Source of the DNA: Candidatus Bathyarchaeota archaeon
Lineage (GTDB): Archaea > Thermoproteota > Bathyarchaeia > 40CM-2-53-6
Length of the DNA: 9,477 nucleotides
Assembly (NCBI GenBank): GCA_005888675.1
Contig: VBBA01000200.1
Location: forward strand, 1-9,477
Reading direction: 5' to 3'
Part shown: one piece after another, positions 6,289 through 9,477 of the stretch
Layout: every line of letters starts with the position of its first letter
Position numbering within the stretch: the stretch's first letter is position 1
Translations under genes and position numbers: made by a program
Notes under the pieces: generated by a model
Seen by the model: only the letters and a program-made list of their open reading frames with translations
Told to the model about the DNA's origin: nothing
Database searches by the model: none

Positions 6289-7218
6289 ATGCATCAGAAA
6301 GTCGTCGTCACTGGTGGTGCCGGGTTCCTCGGGAGTCATCTAGTCGAGGCTCTAATAGAGAAGAATTTTCAAGTTGTTGTATTGGACGATTTCTCATCGG
6401 GAAAACCATCCAACCTGCAGAGAGTTGCGACCCACCCTTGGCTCAAGGTCGTCAAAGGCGACATAAGGGAGAAAGGCACTGTTCAGCATCTGCTAAAGCA
6501 TACTGCCGTAGTATTTCATGAGGCCGCAGACGTAAGCGTCCTCAAGTCGATAAAGAATCCCGGCCTAACTAACGATGTAAACGTCAATGGAACGCTGAGT
6601 CTACTCCGGTCAGCCGTCAAGAACCGTGTCGGTCGCTTCATCAACGCGTCATCAGCCGCAGTATATGGGGATCAAGGGGACGTGCGGAATAATGAGAAGA
6701 TGCTTCCACGACCTGTTTCGCCTTACGCAGTTTCCAAGCTGGCCGCTGAAAATTATTGCGAAGCCTTCTATGAAACGTATGGGTTAGAAACTGTCTCCTT
6801 ACGATACTTCAATGTTTATGGTCCAAGACAAAGATCGGGACAATACTCGGGAGTCATAACCTCATTTCTCAAAAGAGCTAGGGCCGGATTGCCCCCAATT
6901 ATCTATGGTGATGGAGGTCAGACACGTGACTTCATCCATGTCTCAGATGTCGTACAAGGAAACCTGCTTGCGATGAAGAACGATCAGGCTGTGGGAAATA
7001 TTTTCAATATCGGAACGGGAAAATCCGTTTCAATTAGCAGCCTAGCAAGAATGATCATCAGCTTGTCGGGTCGCCGAGGCTTGAATTCTATGTCAAAGAA
7101 TGCAAAGCTTGGAGACCTGAGACACAGTTGTGCCGACATTACAAAGTCTAGGAGACTTCTCGATTACGCTCCGCGTATCTCACTGGCTGAAGGCCTGCAG
7201 AGAATCGTGCAGGGGTAA
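6289..7218 (+). CDS. NAD-dependent sugar-nucleotide epimerase (GalE-like, extended SDR)
   Basis: This 309-residue protein is an extended short-chain dehydrogenase/reductase of the UDP-glucose 4-epimerase type, which inverts or modifies the sugar of an NDP-sugar with tightly bound NAD. Visible motifs are the Rossmann loop TGGAGFLGSH (about 8-17), an acidic end of strand 2 (VLDDFSSG), HEAADVS, NASSAAVYGD, the catalytic YAVSK (Tyr and Lys four apart, as required), RYFNVYGPRQ and IYGDGGQTRDFIHVSDVV for the sugar-nucleotide side. The C-terminal GDLRHSCADITKSRRLLDY is typical and the length is normal. The exact substrate (UDP-glucose, UDP-GlcNAc or another) cannot be decided from sequence alone. 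It starts one base after an unassigned small open frame. It probably feeds cell-surface glycan or S-layer glycosylation. A glycosyltransferase-like remnant lies just downstream on the other strand. Confidence 0.93.
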   Translation: MHQKVVVTGGAGFLGSHLVEALIEKNFQVVVLDDFSSGKPSNLQRVATHPWLKVVKGDIREKGTVQHLLKHTAVVFHEAADVSVLKSIKNPGLTNDVNVNGTLSLLRSAVKNRVGRFINASSAAVYGDQGDVRNNEKMLPRPVSPYAVSKLAAENYCEAFYETYGLETVSLRYFNVYGPRQRSGQYSGVITSFLKRARAGLPPIIYGDGGQTRDFIHVSDVVQGNLLAMKNDQAVGNIFNIGTGKSVSISSLARMIISLSGRRGLNSMSKNAKLGDLRHSCADITKSRRLLDYAPRISLAEGLQRIVQG

Positions 7219-7230
7219 CCAGTTTTTCGC
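7219..7230 (+). terminator. T-tract after the epimerase
   Basis: A run of five T at 7222-7226 lies right after the epimerase stop codon and is the nearest candidate for archaeal U-tract termination. It has no associated hairpin, so the assignment is weak. Confidence 0.2.
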
Positions 7231-7393
7231 CATAATTGAGGTTCTCAAATTCGGGCGCTAATCTGGCGATTGCTTATCACTCGTTTAAGATTGGTCGAAC
7301 GTATTTCAACACATCGTGCGACTGCCAACCTTGGTAATATCCGGCTCCTCCAAATTCTTCATAAACAGCAGCGAGTTTGAGGGTTTTTTGATA

Positions 7394-7413
7394 TTCTGGA
7401 AATAGTTCCAGAA
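7394..7413. repeat. Perfect palindrome TTCTGGAA-ATAG-TTCCAGAA
   Basis: Eight-base arms are perfectly complementary with a four-base centre. On the minus strand a TATAAAAAA sequence (7426-7434) lies about 25 bases upstream, so the repeat would fall at a predicted transcription start, where a repressor could act. It also lies inside the glycosyltransferase-like remnant, so it may instead be chance symmetry in old coding sequence. Confidence 0.3.
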
Positions 7414-7524
7414 ATAATAAGACTCTTTTTTATACCAGGCGAGGCGCATCCCGGCGGACGAGTTTCTTAGTCTCGACTCCTGCTCGTGGGCTTGTTGTCA
7501 CAGAAGAACCCCATCGGATATAGG

Positions 7525-7539
7525 CTTATCGAAGATAAG
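7525..7539. repeat. Short inverted repeat CTTATC-GAA-GATAAG
   Basis: Six-base arms with a three-base centre form a perfect inverted repeat within the decayed region between the epimerase and the Lrp-like gene. It could be an operator or a small hairpin. No second copy was seen. Confidence 0.2.
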
Positions 7540-7701
7540 TTCAGAACACCAGATTTACCGACTACCTCATGATTATGGCAGGATGTCATTCGATAGAACA
7601 TTAAACACAATACTAACAGTTGTCATATGAGGTGACTTTCTCCTTGGGCAAGGGCGATCCTATTCCCCCAGGTCCTTTCACGCCACCGGGTGTCTAACCG
7701 A

Positions 7702-7718
7702 AGAGCCTATGAGGCTCT
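7702..7718 (+). promoter_or_regulatory. Hairpin AGAGCC-TATGA-GGCTCT just upstream of the Lrp-like gene
   Basis: A perfect six-base-pair stem with a five-base loop ends 30 bases before the ATG at 7749. A pyrimidine tract with six T follows (7731-7740). This could be a small attenuator or terminator in the leader, or a DNA operator for self-regulation by the Lrp-like protein. The gene has no Shine-Dalgarno sequence and no clear TATA box at the usual distance, so the promoter remains unassigned. Confidence 0.3.
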
Positions 7719-7748
7719 CCTTACTCCCTTCTTTTTTGTTCACGGCTC

Positions 7749-8954
7749 ATGATTCCTACCGCTGACGAATACTTCCGAAAAATCCATCAGACTCTTGTTC
7801 TTTTGGACGCGAATAACATCAGAATATTTCGATCGATGAAGAAGCACGGCCCTCGAAATCTACAACTTATTGCTCGTGACACAGGCATACCATATCCTAC
7901 CGTATTCGCTAGAGTATCTAGACTTGAGAAGGGTGGAGGGATATTTCATGCATGGGCAAATCCGAATCACTCGAGGATCGGTCTCTCTAGAGCTATGGTC
8001 CTTGTCAACCCTACCCCCGGCAAGGATCTCTTGGCTAGAGAGGCATTGAGGATTCCGGGCTACTGGATTAGGATCATTCGCAGCATGGGCGAGTGCAACG
8101 GCTACTATTCTATCCATGCGGTCCCCACCAGCAATACCCGAGAGTTCGAACAGTATCTGGAACAATTTGTTCCCTTGGGATTGGCGTCTAGCGTCCGTGT
8201 TTATTGGATGGAGGAACAGAACTCGACGATTTCCAATTTCGACTATTATGATTCGGAGAAGGGAAAGTGGAGATTCGAATGGAATGATTGGTTGTCAACC
8301 TTGTCGGAGGATTCTACGAAGCCTGGCAAGGTAGCGCCGCCCGAGAATAGATCCACGGTTGCGTCCTTTGACAAGAAGGACCTGATTATCCTGAAGGAGC
8401 TCAACAAGGATGCGAGGATTAAGCTTGCCGATTTCGCAAGAATGTTCAAGATTACGCTTCCCGCGGCGAAATATCGTTTTGATAGGATCAAGGAGAAAGG
8501 ACTCATCAGCGAATACGTTATCGACCTCGTACCTTACTCGCCGCTGATCTCTGACATGTACGAGGTCCGATTGGACTTCAAAACTGAGAGTCAAATGTTG
8601 GCCAAAAGGACGATCTTGAACAAGATACCATTTATTCTGCATCACTCATTGATCCGAGGGATTAACTCGATCACAACAAGAGTCTATCTTCCACGCGGCG
8701 AAATGAACAATCTCATTACACTTCTCTCCACTCTTGTCAGAAGAGGAGTATTGAACAATTACACTTCGTTATGGCTTGATCCCATGACCATAACGAGCCA
8801 GACCTTCTCCTATGAGTACTGGCAGGATGGTAAGGGATGGCAGTACAATAACGGGGATTACAATGAACAACTGCAGAATATCCTCTCGACGTCTGAGAAG
8901 GCGCTTAGAGACTTGGCAGCGTTCCAACCAATGTCGATAGCGACGATGCTGTAG
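7749..8954 (+). CDS. Tandem Lrp/AsnC-like regulator with two winged-helix plus RAM-like units
   Basis: This 401-residue protein looks like two Lrp/AsnC-type units in one chain. Unit 1 has a winged helix at about residues 22-66 (IRIFRSMKKHG...LQLIARDTGIPYPTVFARVSRLEK) and a ligand-domain-like alpha/beta stretch (about 75-155). A linker (about 175-205) leads to unit 2: winged helix at about 207-255 (DLIILKELNKDARIKLADFA...LPAAKYRFDRIKEKGLI) and another alpha/beta stretch (about 260-345). A C-terminal tail of about 55 residues has no recognisable fold. Lrp proteins normally work as dimers of 150-residue chains, so this is a covalent pseudo-dimer, probably a DNA-binding regulator with an effector site. 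The AhbA/AhbB siroheme decarboxylases share an Lrp-like fold and are the main alternative, but no haem-pathway neighbour is present. There is no Shine-Dalgarno sequence before ATG 7749. It is convergent with the ATPase gene, with 37 bp between. Confidence 0.8.
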   Translation: MIPTADEYFRKIHQTLVLLDANNIRIFRSMKKHGPRNLQLIARDTGIPYPTVFARVSRLEKGGGIFHAWANPNHSRIGLSRAMVLVNPTPGKDLLAREALRIPGYWIRIIRSMGECNGYYSIHAVPTSNTREFEQYLEQFVPLGLASSVRVYWMEEQNSTISNFDYYDSEKGKWRFEWNDWLSTLSEDSTKPGKVAPPENRSTVASFDKKDLIILKELNKDARIKLADFARMFKITLPAAKYRFDRIKEKGLISEYVIDLVPYSPLISDMYEVRLDFKTESQMLAKRTILNKIPFILHHSLIRGINSITTRVYLPRGEMNNLITLLSTLVRRGVLNNYTSLWLDPMTITSQTFSYEYWQDGKGWQYNNGDYNEQLQNILSTSEKALRDLAAFQPMSIATML

Positions 8955-8991
8955 AATTCGGAAACAGCCTCTCCCAGATCGGTCGATTCCT

Positions 8992-9477
8992 TTACAATAT
9001 CGGAGAGTTTGAGAATACCAATCCTTGATTGGTAAGTTGGTAGAAGTAGCCTCTGGATGGTGCAGTGCTTCGTCCCATCCTCAATACTTTGAGTATACCT
9101 CCTCGAATCAATACTTCTCCAGTTCTTTTCTTCATCTCTATCACTCCATCTGCCAAGTTCACGGTTGCATTCTCTAATTGTTCACTGACGACCTCCGTGT
9201 GTAGAACCGAGAATGTTACGGCCTTGGCAACTCTCGTGGCGAACCTCATCACCTGTACATATTGCAAGACTCGTCGAGGCTCTGCCAGCAAGAAGAACGG
9301 AGTGATGCTGTCGAGTATGATCACTTTTCTATGCCCTGTCGGCTTCAAAGCAAAACTCCGACCGTAATCGAGAAGATCTTGGAATTTCATCGTCTCCTCC
9401 AAGACATCTTCGGGATCCATATGGGGCAAAGACTCGGCCAGCTTCTCCGCCCCCTTGCTGAACATGTCCACGAATAC
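8992..9477 (-). CDS. RecA/KaiC/RAD55-family ATPase, C-terminal part (5' partial)
   Basis: The frame is open to the right edge, so the start and the Walker A loop lie outside. The segment shows a Walker B strand (KVIILDSITPFF) with the catalytic-side residues expected in KaiC/RAD55-like proteins, followed by LQYVQVMRFATRVAKAVTFSVLHTE, a helix and strand usual after Walker B. LADGVIEMKK and LKVLRMGRS then match the family's C-terminal strand pattern (ADGVIE and the R-M-x-x-S/T stretch). It probably belongs to the archaeal RecA-superfamily ATPases of unknown signalling role, rather than to RadA, because RadA's DNA-binding loops and ATRIS-type end are not seen. No second KaiC domain is visible downstream. 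A hairpin-forming inverted repeat (9016-9034) lies in the last codons. The gene converges with the Lrp-like gene. Confidence 0.75.
   Translation of the reverse strand, partial: VFVDMFSKGAEKLAESLPHMDPEDVLEETMKFQDLLDYGRSFALKPTGHRKVIILDSITPFFLLAEPRRVLQYVQVMRFATRVAKAVTFSVLHTEVVSEQLENATVNLADGVIEMKKRTGEVLIRGGILKVLRMGRSTAPSRGYFYQLTNQGLVFSNSPIL
9016..9034. repeat. Perfect inverted repeat TACCAATC-CTT-GATTGGTA
   Basis: Eight-base arms with a three-base centre lie inside the end of the ATPase gene, about 60 bases past the Lrp-like stop. On either transcript it can form a stem-loop. It might help to end the transcript of the Lrp-like gene or be a protein-binding site. Lying within coding sequence, it could also be incidental. 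Confidence 0.3.

Larger units (their letters stand above)
7277..7626 (-). pseudogene. Decayed family 2 glycosyltransferase (probable remnant)
   Basis: On the minus strand, pieces of a glycosyltransferase-like protein can be read. From ATG 7626: MTTVSIVFNVLSNDILP then a stop at 7573-7575; the VSIV start resembles the first beta-strand of GT2 enzymes. Further on, one frame gives AHEQESRLRNSSAG and MRLAWYKKESYYFWNYF (7390-7488). The frame switches, at a six-A run (7384-7389), to TLKLAAVYEEFGGAGYYQGW and ends at TGA 7277-7279. The HE-x-x-S...Y-x-x-x-S-x-x-Y-F pattern recalls the C-terminal part of GT2 enzymes. A stop (7498-7500) also interrupts the second piece. The 350-bp span is far below the usual 800-1000 bp, so an internal deletion is implied. 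An AAGGAG lies 13 bases before ATG 7626. Identification rests on my reading of short motifs and could be wrong. Confidence 0.4.

Noticed and set aside
1..9477. CRISPR array, insertion sequence, integrase or attachment site
   Set aside because: No regularly spaced repeats, no transposase or integrase motifs and no tRNA-associated duplications were seen on either strand.
8992..9477. RadA recombinase
   Set aside because: The visible C-terminal part lacks the recognisable RadA ending, and the pattern fits a general KaiC/RAD55-type ATPase better.

Overview
The window looks archaeal, most likely Thermoproteota of the Nitrososphaeria (thaumarchaeal) type. This is inferred from gene content and not from any marker gene. 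The clues are a membrane-anchored Asp-box (BNR) surface protein with an Ig-like domain, an archaeal-style RpiA, a tandem-duplicated Lrp-like regulator, a KaiC/RAD55-type ATPase, TATA-like promoter elements, and mostly weak or absent Shine-Dalgarno sequences. I see no rRNA, tRNA, CRISPR array or insertion sequence.

Left part (1-3312): the 3' part of an Asp-box propeller gene runs rightward and meets rpiA, which runs leftward. rpiA is preceded on the same strand by a gene for a membrane-anchored coiled-coil protein, 19 bp away, so the two are probably co-transcribed. As read, the propeller ORF continues 234 bp antisense into rpiA. Adding one C to a five-C run at 1770-1774 would end it cleanly before rpiA, so a homopolymer indel is likely.

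Middle part (3313-5889): a small zinc-ribbon protein; a 340-bp gap rich in inverted repeats (3812-4007), possibly a structured RNA or leader; a VTT/DedA-like membrane protein; and a leftward pair encoding a DUF72 (YecE-like) protein and a winged-helix regulator.

Right part (5890-9477): a 400-bp gap with no recognisable gene, then an NAD-dependent sugar-nucleotide epimerase. The next 530-bp gap appears to hold, on the minus strand, the remains of a family 2 glycosyltransferase gene: an N-terminal start, a C-terminal tail, a stop, a homopolymer frameshift and too little DNA between. After it come a 401-residue protein with two HTH-plus-RAM-like units and, convergent with it, the 3' part of a RecA/KaiC-family ATPase gene cut by the window edge.

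The epimerase and the glycosyltransferase remnant suggest a former cell-surface glycan locus. Otherwise the genes look like a housekeeping and regulatory neighbourhood, not one dedicated system. I did not find a convincing new multi-gene system. The most useful leads are the two homopolymer-associated disruptions, the structured 3854-3961 segment and the duplicated Lrp-like protein.
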